Below, in pieces: positions 15,856-24,917 of a stretch of DNA of 64,000 nucleotides. A model generated the notes under the pieces. It did not search any database, was not told the DNA's origin, and saw only the letters and a program-made list of their open reading frames with translations. The position numbers were made by a program, and so were the translations under genes. The stretch covers positions 23,635 through 87,634 of the forward strand of contig JBGCFP010000056.1 of the NCBI GenBank assembly GCA_045107005.1, in the 5' to 3' direction. This stretch comes from JBCCMA01 sp045107005 (GTDB lineage: Bacteria; Pseudomonadota; Gammaproteobacteria; Steroidobacterales; JBCCMA01). How positions within the stretch are numbered: position 1 is the stretch's first letter; the number at the start of each line of letters is the position of its first letter.

Positions 15856-17316
15856 TTACGGTGTCAGCGCCAGCTCGTAGCGTTGCTCGCCGTAGCCGTC
15901 CAACAGCGCAAAGCGCAGCGCGCCGTGACGGTCAATGTCAATCAGTCCGAAGTTATAGCCCTTGAGGGCTTCATCGAGGGTTTCGGGAGGCGTGTCGAGC
16001 GCGTGGAAAAACAAACGCTGTGGTTCAAACGTTGTGTCGAGTGCCCTGGATGGATACATGCCGGCGCTCAACGGCCCGACAATCAACTCGTGCAGTGTGA
16101 ACGCCGGTTGCCCGGGCAACGGCTGCAGCTTGAAGCCGGTCGCAAAATGCACGTCTCCAGCCAGCCACAGCAAATTGGTGACGGCCCCTTGGGCCAGCGC
16201 GTCAAAGATCGCGTAAAGCTCACGCTCGAAGCCATCGTCCCCGTCACCGCTGGCCCAGCCGTCGCGACCGGCAGTGGCCGGGTAGCCCGTCGGAATGGCG
16301 ATGGGCACGGAACTGATGACAAATTTCCACGTCGCCGTCGATGCCTTCAGCCCGTCAATCAGCCACTGTCGTTGGGTGGCACCAAGCATGGATTTTGGCA
16401 GCACACCGGTGTCATCTGTTTCGTTGCGATCACGGTACTGCCGCGTGTCCAGTACAAAAAATTCAGCGTGGCGGCCGCGGCGAAACGTTCGATATAACCG
16501 ATTCGGATCATCGGCAGCGGGGCGCAGCGGATTACTGTGGAAGAACCCGGCGCGACCCGCACTGAGCAGATCCAGTTCCGGGTTGTCCTTCGACCGCGCT
16601 GTCTGCGGACCAAAATCGTTGATGATCTCGTGATCGTCCCAGACCGGCACGTATGCCATTGCGTGGCGCAGCTTGCGGAATCCCGGGTCGGCCAAGTTGT
16701 ATCGCCAGCGGGCGCGGAAACTTTCGGCATCACCGAGCGGTTGGTCCTCGCGCGCAATCTGTTCATTGTCGAACGGGCCAGCTGCGCCGCAACTTCCGTC
16801 GGCGTAGATCATGTCGCCCAACCCGATAAAAAAATCAGCCGACTGTTGATTGATGGCGTCAAACACTGCAAAGCCGCGCGCAGCATCCCGACAGGCGTTC
16901 TGCCCGGCCAAATCGCCGCTGAACAAGAACCGGACCGGAGCGGCCACCTCGTCGCCAGGCGCGGTGGAGAACGTGGCGATGACGGTCTGCTGCTGATGGG
17001 CGAGCGCCAGCGTGTAGTGGGTCGCGGGCCGCAACTGACCCAACGCGACGTGCGCGTAGCCGTTCGCTGTCAGCTGCAGTGCCTCGCGCTGGATCACCGT
17101 GTCGCCCGCGCGCAGAACCAGCGTGACGGCGGCGCGAGGTTTACCACCAACCCAGACCACCGCAGAACGATCATTGACCTGGCCAATGCTCATATCGATA
17201 CCCGTCGAGCCACCGCGTACGTCAACGTTGCCGCAGGCGCTCAGACTCAAGGCCCAGATGGCGCCGAGCAGGACGGCTGGCCAGCAACGCAGACCGTTCC
17301 AGGTCGGTTTTGTCAT
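15856..17316 (-). CDS. PhoD-like phosphatase, lipoprotein
   Basis: 486 residues from ATG 17316 (the frame opens 7 codons earlier, but this ATG gives a standard signal sequence). The lipobox LSLSAC puts the lipidated Cys at 28. A short Ig-like N-domain is followed by a metallophosphatase core with SGDLAGQN, GLGDMIYAD, WDDHEIINDFG and LAGDVHFA, the Fe/Ca-binding signatures of the PhoD family. It probably hydrolyses phosphodiesters or monoesters outside the cytoplasmic membrane. It is a monocistronic unit, with no convincing PHO box upstream (see the rejected list). Confidence 0.92.
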   Translation of the reverse strand: MTKPTWNGLRCWPAVLLGAIWALSLSACGNVDVRGGSTGIDMSIGQVNDRSAVVWVGGKPRAAVTLVLRAGDTVIQREALQLTANGYAHVALGQLRPATHYTLALAHQQQTVIATFSTAPGDEVAAPVRFLFSGDLAGQNACRDAARGFAVFDAINQQSADFFIGLGDMIYADGSCGAAGPFDNEQIAREDQPLGDAESFRARWRYNLADPGFRKLRHAMAYVPVWDDHEIINDFGPQTARSKDNPELDLLSAGRAGFFHSNPLRPAADDPNRLYRTFRRGRHAEFFVLDTRQYRDRNETDDTGVLPKSMLGATQRQWLIDGLKASTATWKFVISSVPIAIPTGYPATAGRDGWASGDGDDGFERELYAIFDALAQGAVTNLLWLAGDVHFATGFKLQPLPGQPAFTLHELIVGPLSAGMYPSRALDTTFEPQRLFFHALDTPPETLDEALKGYNFGLIDIDRHGALRFALLDGYGEQRYELALTP

Positions 17317-17669
17317 CGATACTGAACCTCGCTGCAACGCGTCATCCGAATTGGGCGTCGAGAAGCTTTACATTGGGCGATTGGCGCGACAGGGCGATAC
17401 CGGTATTCCAAAGCTAACATCATGAATTTACATGAATTGACAATTGCTGGCACAACACTTGCTAAACACAGTACGAGGGGCAGTGCTGCTGCCTTCTCAA
17501 GTGAAAAGTGATGGTCGTTGAGTTTTATTGTACGCGCAACCGCGCAGCTGGAGCTCTGGTCAAGTAAAGGCACAATCTAACAACGCGGACATTTCAAACT
17601 CCTGAAAAGCGAAATCACCCCGTTCGAATAATAATAAGAACGCGAACAATAATAAGTTGGGGTGGAATC
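17317..17669. other. Gene-free AT-richer stretch upstream of the PhoD-like gene
   Basis: About 350 nt without a convincing gene; with the terminator beside it the gap is about 406 nt. It contains TTGTCA-type and TGTAAAT-type repeats (17420-17450) in the expected promoter zone of the PhoD-like gene, and a near-duplicated segment with CGAATAATAATAAG and CGAACAATAATAAG at about 17625-17656. A minus-strand open frame here (to 17573) has no coding signature. Confidence 0.4.
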
Positions 17670-17705
17670 AAAAGCCGAAGATTATCTTCGGCTTTTGTTT
17701 TTTGT
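17670..17705 (-). terminator. Strong hairpin, probable terminator of the EEP-family gene
   Basis: A 12-bp perfect stem AAAAGCCGAAGA/TCTTCGGCTTTT with a 3-nt loop. It lies 27 nt beyond the 3-prime end of the EEP-family gene on the minus strand. The T run is longer on the plus strand, so it may work in both directions. Confidence 0.8.
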
Positions 17706-17722
17706 GGGACAGCAAATACGGG

Positions 17723-18526
17723 TCAGCGGCTCAAGAGCACAGTCATCGGATTGTGATCGGACGTCGTGACGCTGAACGTCGCCGATCGCTGGTGCTGCAA
17801 ACCGCGCACGTACACATGATCGAGAGCCAGTCCGAATTTGAGCTTGCGTTGATCGTCACTGAACGGAACCGGCTCGAGCGCTAACGAGGCCGTCAATGCT
17901 TCCATCACCCGAAAACGCGCCATGCGCCACGTATTGAAATCACCGGACAGAATCACCGGTCCCTCGTGAGCATTCAGCACTTGCGCAATCTGCTCAAGTT
18001 GGCCTTTAAAGTGGCGCAAACCAAACGTGTAGTTCACGGCGTGCAGATTGACCACCACCAGCGTTTTGCTTGCGCCCTGCAGTGCATACTGCGTGATGTT
18101 GGTGGCTTTGGGGCTGCGTAACCACGGCTCCCACGCCATGAAACTGCAGCGACTGAGCGGCATCGTAGCGCTCAGCGTCAGAACACCGGTCAGCTCCTTA
18201 CCTTTGCGATAGCCCGGTGCAAACGTCCAGAACCGGGCCTTGCTTCGTGGGTTCAAAAACGCCGGCGCGATGGCGGCTTCCTGCAGCAGTACCAGATCGC
18301 TGTCACCGGCAATCCGGGTCAGATCACTGAACGATTGCCGGTCGTTGCCCTTTTGCATGTTCCAGTTGACCAGCCGCAGCGCGGCCGGGTCGAGCGCCGA
18401 TTCATCGTCGGGCGTCGCTGCCTGCAGTCGTTGAATGCACGCTTGAGGATCGGTGGCGATGGCGGCATGCGCCGTCCAGTCAGTTGCGCGGGCCGATTCT
18501 CGTGAGAGGGTGTTACAGCCCGTCAA
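17723..18526 (-). CDS. Endonuclease/exonuclease/phosphatase-family lipoprotein, start codon unclear
   Basis: A metal-dependent EEP-fold hydrolase with LVNWNMQKG, VLLQEAA, VILSGDFNTW, ALDHVYV and TSDHNPM motifs, the full catalytic set of the DNase I/sphingomyelinase superfamily. Substrate unknown. The listed start is TTG at 18526, but that Leu is the -3 residue of a lipobox (LTGC), and in frame before it lies a good lipoprotein signal sequence (VRRIGGTALVVSFVTLC). The frame is open back to 18637 with no ATG, GTG or TTG, only rarer codons such as ATC at 18593-18595 and 18566-18568. The signal overlaps and follows the lepB 3-prime end, so coupled initiation at a non-standard codon is possible, as is a sequence error. 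Confidence 0.85.
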   Translation of the reverse strand: MTGCNTLSRESARATDWTAHAAIATDPQACIQRLQAATPDDESALDPAALRLVNWNMQKGNDRQSFSDLTRIAGDSDLVLLQEAAIAPAFLNPRSKARFWTFAPGYRKGKELTGVLTLSATMPLSRCSFMAWEPWLRSPKATNITQYALQGASKTLVVVNLHAVNYTFGLRHFKGQLEQIAQVLNAHEGPVILSGDFNTWRMARFRVMEALTASLALEPVPFSDDQRKLKFGLALDHVYVRGLQHQRSATFSVTTSDHNPMTVLLSR

Positions 18527-18582
18527 ACAGAGTGTGACGAACGAGACAACAAGTGCCGTGCCGCCGATCCGGCGGACCGGAC

Positions 18583-19275
18583 TTAAGGCAGAGATTTGAA
18601 GAAGCGCGAACCGCGCGGAATGTAGTAGTTGTCGGGGTTAAACGACATCACAACGCTGCTGGTCCGCCCGATAATCAGCTGTCGCGGCACGAACCCCCAA
18701 AACCGCGAGTCGTCGCTTTGATCACGGTTATCACCAAAGGTCAGATACTGACCTTCCGGTACCACCCAGCTTTGTTCCGGCGTACGCGAGCGCGGTGCGT
18801 GCAGCACGGGGTGGGGATTGTCCGGCAGCTTCTCTGTGTACAGCTCGTACTGTTTCGCTCGTTCGAATTTGACCGATTCGTCGACGTCCTCAAACGGCAA
18901 TGGCTCGTACACCAGTGGCTCGCCGTTCAGTCGCATTTGATGACGGTCGTAGGACACCCGATCGCCGGGAATACCGACGATGCGTTTCACCAGTCGCGTA
19001 CGGTCTTTGGGAGAAATGAACACAATGATGTCGCCGCGCTGCGGGTCGCTGACTTTCTTGAGCACAATGTTGGTGTAAGGCACCTTGACGTCGTAGGCCA
19101 GCTTGTTGAGCCAAATCCGGTCGCCCTCAATCAGCGTTGGGCGCATCGACCCGCTGGGTACATGGTTCCAATCTGCGATCGCAATGCGAAACGCAAACAT
19201 CAGGACGATAAAGACAATAAAGCCACGCCATTCTTCCCAGAAAGTATTCTGTTCAGGCGCTTCAGACATGCTCAT
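18583..19275 (-). CDS. lepB: Signal peptidase I
   Basis: 230 residues; cleaves Sec/Tat signal peptides on the outer face of the inner membrane. One N-terminal transmembrane helix (FIVFIVLMFAFRIAIA, about 19-34) precedes the catalytic site. The nucleophile is Ser43 in PSGSMRPTL and the general base Lys97 in VKRIVGIPGD; the C-terminal GDNRDQSDDSRFWGFVP is the conserved box E. It has one transmembrane segment rather than the two of E. coli LepB, which is common in other proteobacteria. The next gene downstream begins within about 60 nt. Confidence 0.96.
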   Translation of the reverse strand: MSMSEAPEQNTFWEEWRGFIVFIVLMFAFRIAIADWNHVPSGSMRPTLIEGDRIWLNKLAYDVKVPYTNIVLKKVSDPQRGDIIVFISPKDRTRLVKRIVGIPGDRVSYDRHQMRLNGEPLVYEPLPFEDVDESVKFERAKQYELYTEKLPDNPHPVLHAPRSRTPEQSWVVPEGQYLTFGDNRDQSDDSRFWGFVPRQLIIGRTSSVVMSFNPDNYYIPRGSRFFKSLP

Positions 19276-19314
19276 AAATTACGGCTCATAAAGGGTGGCG
19301 GCTACCAGGGCGCC

Positions 19315-19977
19315 TTATTCTGCGGTAGTCAGCCCGACGGGGCAACTGACACCCGTTCCGCCAATCCCGCAGTAGCCGTTGGGGTTTTTGGCCAGGTACT
19401 GCTGATGGTAGTCCTCAGCGTAGTAAAACGTGTCCAAGGCTCCGATTTCACTGGTCACGGCGTCGCCATGACCGGCATTGCGCAGCGCAATGTCGTAGGC
19501 GTCGCGCGCGGCCTCGGCGGCGGCCAACTGGGCGTCTGAGGTGGTGTAGATGGCTGAGCGGTACTGCGTACCCCGATCGTTGCCTTGACGCATACCTTGC
19601 GTCGGGTCGTGCGACTCGAAAAACACTTTCAGCAGTGACGCGTAATCAATGCGCGCCGGATCGAAGGCCACCAGCACCACTTCGGTATGGCCGGTCTGTC
19701 CCGAACAGACGTCCTGGTATGTCGGATGCGCAGTGTGACCGCCTGCGTAGCCCACCGCCGTGCTGATCACACCGTCAAGCTGCCAGAACACGCGCTCGGC
19801 GCCCCAGAAGCAGCCCAGTGCAAAAACCGCTTCCTGGGCCGTGGCCCCGAACGGCGCTTTTAACGGTGCGTCAAGCACGTAATGCCGGTCCGGTACGCGA
19901 ATCGCCGACGTGCGATCGGGCAAGGCTTGTTCTCGCGTTGGCAGAGCCGCCGGTTTGCGACGTAGGGAATCAAACAT
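19315..19977 (-). CDS. msrA: Peptide methionine sulfoxide reductase MsrA
   Basis: 220 residues; reduces S-epimer methionine sulfoxide in proteins, with recycling by thioredoxin. The catalytic Cys is at about 56 in ALGCFWGAERVFW; the family motifs GYAGGHTAHPTY, VEVVL-like TEVVLVAFDP and NDRGTQYRSAIY are present. A C-terminal Cys pair (GYCGIGG, VSCPVG) supplies the resolving residues. There is no signal peptide, so it acts in the cytoplasm. It lies between the TolB/TPR gene and lepB on the same strand. Confidence 0.96.
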   Translation of the reverse strand: MFDSLRRKPAALPTREQALPDRTSAIRVPDRHYVLDAPLKAPFGATAQEAVFALGCFWGAERVFWQLDGVISTAVGYAGGHTAHPTYQDVCSGQTGHTEVVLVAFDPARIDYASLLKVFFESHDPTQGMRQGNDRGTQYRSAIYTTSDAQLAAAEAARDAYDIALRNAGHGDAVTSEIGALDTFYYAEDYHQQYLAKNPNGYCGIGGTGVSCPVGLTTAE

Positions 19978-20049
19978 AATCTCGCGTCCTGTTCGGAAAA
20001 CTCGTTGCAGCCGTTTGGGCCCTGTCGCGGACGACGCTTGCGTCGACGA

Positions 20050-22242
20050 TCAGGAATTGTTCAGTCGCGCCAACTGCTCGCGCGCATTGTTCCGCATGTA
20101 ATCGACCGATACTCTGAACTCAAGTTCATTTTGTATGGGCTTGAACAGCGTATCGTTGTCCATACGCAGATAATCCGGGTAGCCGCTCTCGGCCAGTGTG
20201 CGAATCGATGTCATCGCCCCAGCCGTATCGCCGAGCGCCAACTGGGCGCCCGCTTTGGCGTAAATGAGGTCAGATCCACCGAACCCAAGGTCTTGCTGCT
20301 GAATCACGTAGTCGAGCAAGCGACGCGCGAGCACGGCCGCATTCTGTTCGTCGCCACTGCGTCTGAGCGAGGTGGCAAGGTACATGACGCCGAACATGGT
20401 GTCTTTGTTCAGAAGGTATCGATCGATCGTGTACTCGCCGTCGACGTTGCCTGAAAAACGCTCGAAAATTCGCCGCGTCCAGTCAGCGGATTCCTGATAG
20501 TTCTCCCGTTCGAAGGCGATGGCTGAGCGAAAATAATAGGCGGGAAAGAAGTTTGCCTCATCGCTAAGGCGGGTGTCGATGATTTGCTCCATACCGTCAA
20601 GATCGCCAGCCGCCAATAGCATGGCAAGTTGCTGGCTGATCACGGAGAGCTGCTCGGGTCCGATTTGCGTTGCGCGGTCCATCCACTCACGCGCGGTGTT
20701 CAGGTCGCCAAGTAGCGTGAACAGCTGCGCCAGCGCGACCATGGTCGCCGCGCGTCCCGGATCGAGCTCGTTCGCTTTTTGGAGCGAAGTAATCGCCGCG
20801 GCGTAGTTAGCGTTGGTCTCGTCCAGGCGCGCCAGTTCAAAATAGACCAGCGGATACTCCGGTGCAAAGTCAATCACTTTCAAATACTGGCGGCGCGCTT
20901 CGTCGACCTTACCGACGGCGTACAGACTTTCGCCGTAAAGATGCACCGCGATTGGCGACAGCGGTTCCAGATCAGCGGCGATCTGACGTTCTGCTAGAGC
21001 CCTGTCCAAATCGACCCACGAGAGCACGGTGCCGAGCCACATATGGGCGTTGGCAAATCCGGGGTTCAATTCGATGGCGCGTTGAAACGCTTGCGCCGCC
21101 TGTGGCCATTCGCCCTTATCACTGTGCACCAGTCCTGCGGACGCATGCGCTTCGGCATACTGTGGGCCCAGCTCCACAGCTCGTCGCGCGGCATCGCCCG
21201 CCTTCTCAATGGCTTCGGCGTTTTCCATATTGCCGTAGGAGCTGGCAAAGCTGTACGAGTCGGCGAGCCCGGACCACGCCAGGGCGAAGTCTTCGTCCAG
21301 CGCAATGGCGCGTTCGAACAGGTCGATGGCTTTGGTCGTGGACGACGACGTACGCTTGTGCCATTCGTTGCGTCCACGCAGGTAGAGCCGATAGGCGTCA
21401 ATGCTGGCGGTCGGTCGCTGCGACTGGGCGCTGGTGTCACCGATGAGCTTGATCTGAAGGTTAGCCGCGACGTCGCGTGCGATTTCTTCCTGAATCGCGA
21501 ACAGGTTGGTCATTTCGCGCACGTAGCTTTCCGACCAGATCATTACGCCGTCACGTGCGTTAACCAGGCGCGCCGTCACTTTTATACTGTCAGCGTAGGC
21601 TTGCACCGAGCCACGCAGTAACGTACTGACATTCAGCGCCCGGCCCACGACACCGAGGTCGGTTTGCTCGCCGCGATACTTGAATGACGACGTCCGTCCG
21701 GGCACGCGTAACGCTTCAATTTTCGACAAGCGGATCAGCACATCTTCGGCGAGGCCGTCGGCAAAAATCTCGTTGTTTGGATCGTCGCTGTAATTGTCGA
21801 ACGGCAAAACGGCCACTGATGGGCCAACGGCGGTGTTGTCCGCTGCTGCGGCGACTGGCGCGGTGACGGGCTGGTTAGCGTCTTGCAGGTTCTCGAACAG
21901 CAAGTAGCCAACGGCTGCGGCGAGTACGCCCATGATCACGAGATCGATCGTGCGCGATTTGGACGAAGGTGGCGCCTCGCCCGTCGCTTCGCTTGGCGTT
22001 CTTTTGATGCCGCCACTGGTGAAGTCGAACACCCAGGCAAGCACCAGCGCAATCGGAAAACCGATGAGCAGCCCGAGGATAATCAGACGCATGACTTCAT
22101 CGCTGCCGCCGAACGCCGGCAAAACGGTGTCGGCGACTTGGACCAGCACCCACGAACCCACCGCGTAAGCAGCGCCGGCGCGCACGACTTTGCGTCGACT
22201 CAGTTCTTCAAAGCTGCGGCCTAGCCATGAGGTCTGTGACAC
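20050..22242 (-). CDS. Membrane TolB-like/TPR protein
   Basis: 730 residues from a GTG start at 22242 with a good AGGAAC-type site upstream. Two hydrophobic segments near 40-75 (VMRLIILGLLIGFPIALVLA) and one at about 96-115 precede a FlgO/TolB-like domain (PSVAVLPFDNYSDDPNNEIF). The C-terminal 430 residues are TPR repeats. Such proteins are common in Woeseia/Wenzhouxiangella-type Gammaproteobacteria, sometimes with an N-terminal DNA-binding or cyclase domain, but neither is present here. Role unknown; a membrane-anchored scaffold or stress-sensing protein is plausible. Confidence 0.85.
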   Translation of the reverse strand: MSQTSWLGRSFEELSRRKVVRAGAAYAVGSWVLVQVADTVLPAFGGSDEVMRLIILGLLIGFPIALVLAWVFDFTSGGIKRTPSEATGEAPPSSKSRTIDLVIMGVLAAAVGYLLFENLQDANQPVTAPVAAAADNTAVGPSVAVLPFDNYSDDPNNEIFADGLAEDVLIRLSKIEALRVPGRTSSFKYRGEQTDLGVVGRALNVSTLLRGSVQAYADSIKVTARLVNARDGVMIWSESYVREMTNLFAIQEEIARDVAANLQIKLIGDTSAQSQRPTASIDAYRLYLRGRNEWHKRTSSSTTKAIDLFERAIALDEDFALAWSGLADSYSFASSYGNMENAEAIEKAGDAARRAVELGPQYAEAHASAGLVHSDKGEWPQAAQAFQRAIELNPGFANAHMWLGTVLSWVDLDRALAERQIAADLEPLSPIAVHLYGESLYAVGKVDEARRQYLKVIDFAPEYPLVYFELARLDETNANYAAAITSLQKANELDPGRAATMVALAQLFTLLGDLNTAREWMDRATQIGPEQLSVISQQLAMLLAAGDLDGMEQIIDTRLSDEANFFPAYYFRSAIAFERENYQESADWTRRIFERFSGNVDGEYTIDRYLLNKDTMFGVMYLATSLRRSGDEQNAAVLARRLLDYVIQQQDLGFGGSDLIYAKAGAQLALGDTAGAMTSIRTLAESGYPDYLRMDNDTLFKPIQNELEFRVSVDYMRNNAREQLARLNNS

Positions 22243-22321
22243 GAGTTGTTCCTGTTCCTTCGGGGGCTTAGCGCACCTTGATGTGTCAGGAGTTTGATTC
22301 TCCCTGATTCGATTGGTTCTG

Positions 22322-23749
22322 TCAGCTTAACGGAATGCCCGGGCTGGTCAGCTTCATGGCGGCCAGATCCAGCACCATGCCGGGGTCGCTGAGCGTCACT
22401 TTGGTGCCGAAGTCCTCGTGTAACTTCGTCGCCAGCTTGCGCGCGGATTTTTTCTCGCCGTGAACCAGATAAACCGGCGGGCGATTGTCGAAGTGTCCGT
22501 ACCAGCGGGCCAGATCCTGCTCATCGCCGTGCGCGGAGAAGCCGCCAACGGTGTGGATTTTGGCGGCCACGCGGATTGTCTCGCGGTGGATCTTGACCGT
22601 TGATTTGCCGTCGACCAATCGACGGCCCAGCGATCCACGGGCCTGGTAGCCGACAAACAGCACTTGCGCATCACGGCGCCACAGGTTGTGCTTGAGGTGA
22701 TGCAGTATGCGTCCGCCGTTGCACATGCCGCTGCCGGCCAGCACGATCGCGCCGCCTTTCAAGCGATTGATGGCGCGCGACTGATCGGCGCTCTTGCTCA
22801 ACGTCAGATTCGGCAGAGGCGGCATCTGATCGTTGCCGCGGCGCAATTTGGTCGCCTCGTCGTCGTACAAATGCGGATAGTCCCAGTAGGTTTCGCTGGC
22901 TTCGATGGCCATCGGGCTGTCGAGGTAAATCTGCCAGCGTCCCACGTTCCAGTCGTCGTAGTGTTTACCCAGCATATAAAGCAGTTCCTGCGATCGGCCA
23001 ACCGCAAACGCCGGTATCAGAATATTGCCCTGGCGGCGCTGCGGATCGGCGACGATTTCGCCGATTTCGGCAACCGTTCGTTCGCGATCCCGATGGCGGC
23101 GCCCGCCGTATGTGCTTTCCATCAGCACGAGGTCGGCGTGGGGCAGCGGCTCGGGGTCGCGCAAAATGGGGGTGTCGTACTGGCCGAGGTCACCGCTGAA
23201 CACGACGCGTCGGGTCAGTTTGTTTTCGGTGGCTTCGACGCTGACGATGCACGAACCCATGATGTGGCCGGCGTCGTGGAATGTCAGCTTGACGCCGGGT
23301 AGCACGTCGATGGCTTCGTGGTAGCGGTGGCCGACCATGGCTTTGACCGCGGCCAGTGCATCGTCGCTGCCGTACAGCGCGGAAACGGGCTTTTTGCCGC
23401 GTCGTTCACGCCGCCGGTTTTCTCGCTCGGCATCCCGCTCGCCAAGGTTCGCCGAATCACGCAGCAGCACACTGCACAGATCGCGACTGGCGTTGTGCGT
23501 ATGGATCGGGCCTTTGAATCCACGTTTGACCAACAGGGGAAGTCGCCCGGAATGATCAATATGAGCGTGGCTCAAAATCACCGCATCAATGGCGGCAGCA
23601 TCGAACGGAAACGCATCGCGATTGCGTCGCTCGGCCTTGCGGCCACCCTGAATCATCCCGCAGTCAAGCAGGACGCGGCGACCGTTGACCGTCAGAATGT
23701 GGCAGGAGCCGGTGACCTCGCCCGCCGCGCCAAAAAATTCCAGATTCAT
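22322..23749 (-). CDS. Beta-CASP metallo-beta-lactamase-fold nuclease
   Basis: 475 residues from ATG 23749, where the MBL fold begins; the frame extends upstream but without family similarity. The metal motif SHAHIDHSGRLP (His61, His63, Asp65, His66) is followed by HDAGHIMGS, FSGDLGQ and the beta-CASP elements MESTYGGR, PAFAVGRSQELL and GGFSAHGDEQDL. It belongs to the YsfI/CPSF-like RNA-processing nuclease group. It probably processes RNA 3-prime ends, but its RNA targets are unknown. It is 40 nt downstream of the Rieske gene and may be on the same transcript. Confidence 0.92.
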   Translation of the reverse strand: MNLEFFGAAGEVTGSCHILTVNGRRVLLDCGMIQGGRKAERRNRDAFPFDAAAIDAVILSHAHIDHSGRLPLLVKRGFKGPIHTHNASRDLCSVLLRDSANLGERDAERENRRRERRGKKPVSALYGSDDALAAVKAMVGHRYHEAIDVLPGVKLTFHDAGHIMGSCIVSVEATENKLTRRVVFSGDLGQYDTPILRDPEPLPHADLVLMESTYGGRRHRDRERTVAEIGEIVADPQRRQGNILIPAFAVGRSQELLYMLGKHYDDWNVGRWQIYLDSPMAIEASETYWDYPHLYDDEATKLRRGNDQMPPLPNLTLSKSADQSRAINRLKGGAIVLAGSGMCNGGRILHHLKHNLWRRDAQVLFVGYQARGSLGRRLVDGKSTVKIHRETIRVAAKIHTVGGFSAHGDEQDLARWYGHFDNRPPVYLVHGEKKSARKLATKLHEDFGTKVTLSDPGMVLDLAAMKLTSPGIPLS

Positions 23750-23789
23750 ACTTTTTCCCGCACACCTCGAAAACCAGCGGTAGTGTACC

Positions 23790-24917
23790 TTAGCCCTGCA
23801 CAGCGCCGAGATACCATCGGTCGAAGTCGTATACGCAGCGCTCCAGCGGATGGTACGGGCCGGGCTCGTGACCGCTGGAAGCCAGGCCGGCGTGAGCGTT
23901 CTCGCACAGAGCAAAATCCTGCTGGTTGGTTTTCTCCCACAGTGCCACGGCGTCCCCGCCGTCGAAGCTTGTGTCGTCGCGCACCGTACGATCAAACAAC
24001 CACTCGGTCTGCACGTGTGTGCGATGCGGGGTCAGCGGAAACAGGTAGTGTGCCATCACGTAGTCGGGTGCGACGCTGAGCAAGAGATTGGGGAACAGAT
24101 GAAAATAGTAAACCAGTCGCGCTGCGCTCGGATCGGTGCCTGGCAGAAGCGGACGCGTCGTCGTGCCGTCAAGCGTCAGACTCTGGTGCGGCGCTTCGAT
24201 CGCCATTGGGCCGCCCGTGAAATGAACGCCGCGATGATCGAAGCCGGGCAGGTCGGCCTCCCGACTCAGGCGGTGGAGTTGCGGATGGGCGCCCGGACAG
24301 TGGTAGCACTCATTGAAATTCTGGCCAATCAATTTCCAGTTGGCGGACACGGTGTAGTCGCGTTGCTCACCGCGCGCCAGCGTGTTCAGCGCTAAATGAC
24401 CCAGATCGGGAAAGTCGGCAAAGCGCTGCTCAAAATCTCCCGCGTCGTCATTCAGGCAGACGAATACGAAGCCATGAATCTGCGCATGGAGGACGGGCTT
24501 AAGGCCGTGCGCGTCGAGCCTGAAGTCGGACGGCATACCGGGCGCGCGGGTCAGCTCGCCGGCGGTGCTGTAGCGCCACGCGTGGTACGGGCACACGATA
24601 TGCTGGCAGGTCGATTCGCCGGGTGGCAGCAGTCGCGTGCCGCGGTGGCGGCACACGTTGTAAAACGCGTTGAGTTTGCCGTGCGGGTCGCAGGTCAGTA
24701 TGACTGACTCGTTGCCCAACTCGACCACGCGCGCATCGCCGGGGCGGCGTAAACCGTCGACGTGCCCGACGCAAAACCAGGACTGGAAAATGGTGGTCAA
24801 TTCGCGATCAAAAAGCTCGCGATCGTGATGGACAAATCCCGGCAGCGTGCGCGCTTGAGCGAACGGTTGCTCGGTGAGCGCGGCGGCTCGCAGTCGCTGC
24901 GCCAGAGTCGTGGACAT
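23790..24917 (-). CDS. Rieske non-haem iron oxygenase, alpha subunit
   Basis: 375 residues. The Rieske [2Fe-2S] ligands are Cys89 and His91 (CRHRG) and Cys109 and His112 (CPYHAW). The mononuclear-iron site shows Glu203, His206 and His211 in NECYHCPGAH, with the third ligand probably the Asp in QQDFALCE near 330. A bridging Glu instead of Asp is the arrangement described for the carnitine oxygenase CntA. The enzyme class suggests oxidative N- or O-demethylation or C-N cleavage of a quaternary or methylated amine. No reductase gene is nearby. The ATG overlaps the upstream gene by ATGA, so it is the last gene of a tight operon. Confidence 0.9.
   Translation of the reverse strand: MSTTLAQRLRAAALTEQPFAQARTLPGFVHHDRELFDRELTTIFQSWFCVGHVDGLRRPGDARVVELGNESVILTCDPHGKLNAFYNVCRHRGTRLLPPGESTCQHIVCPYHAWRYSTAGELTRAPGMPSDFRLDAHGLKPVLHAQIHGFVFVCLNDDAGDFEQRFADFPDLGHLALNTLARGEQRDYTVSANWKLIGQNFNECYHCPGAHPQLHRLSREADLPGFDHRGVHFTGGPMAIEAPHQSLTLDGTTTRPLLPGTDPSAARLVYYFHLFPNLLLSVAPDYVMAHYLFPLTPHRTHVQTEWLFDRTVRDDTSFDGGDAVALWEKTNQQDFALCENAHAGLASSGHEPGPYHPLERCVYDFDRWYLGAVQG

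Noticed and set aside
16537..17325. Long open frame on the plus strand (262 codons) across the PhoD-like gene
   Set aside because: It is antisense to a well-supported gene, has no family motifs and lacks a ribosome binding site. Similar antisense frames at 28301-29299, 29372-30457 and 40589-41521 are rejected for the same reason.
17420..17450. Possible PHO box before the PhoD-like phosphatase (TTGTCAA and ATGTAAA-type repeats)
   Set aside because: The repeats are spaced by 10 bp rather than 11, and neither half is a close match. I do not call it a PHO box.
17313..17573. Possible small minus-strand gene upstream of the PhoD-like start
   Set aside because: It overlaps the promoter and start of the phosphatase gene and has no recognisable domain or good ribosome binding site.
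18523..18526. Accepting TTG 18526 as the true start of the EEP-family gene
   Set aside because: It would leave the protein beginning inside a lipobox and discard a clear signal peptide encoded in frame just upstream.
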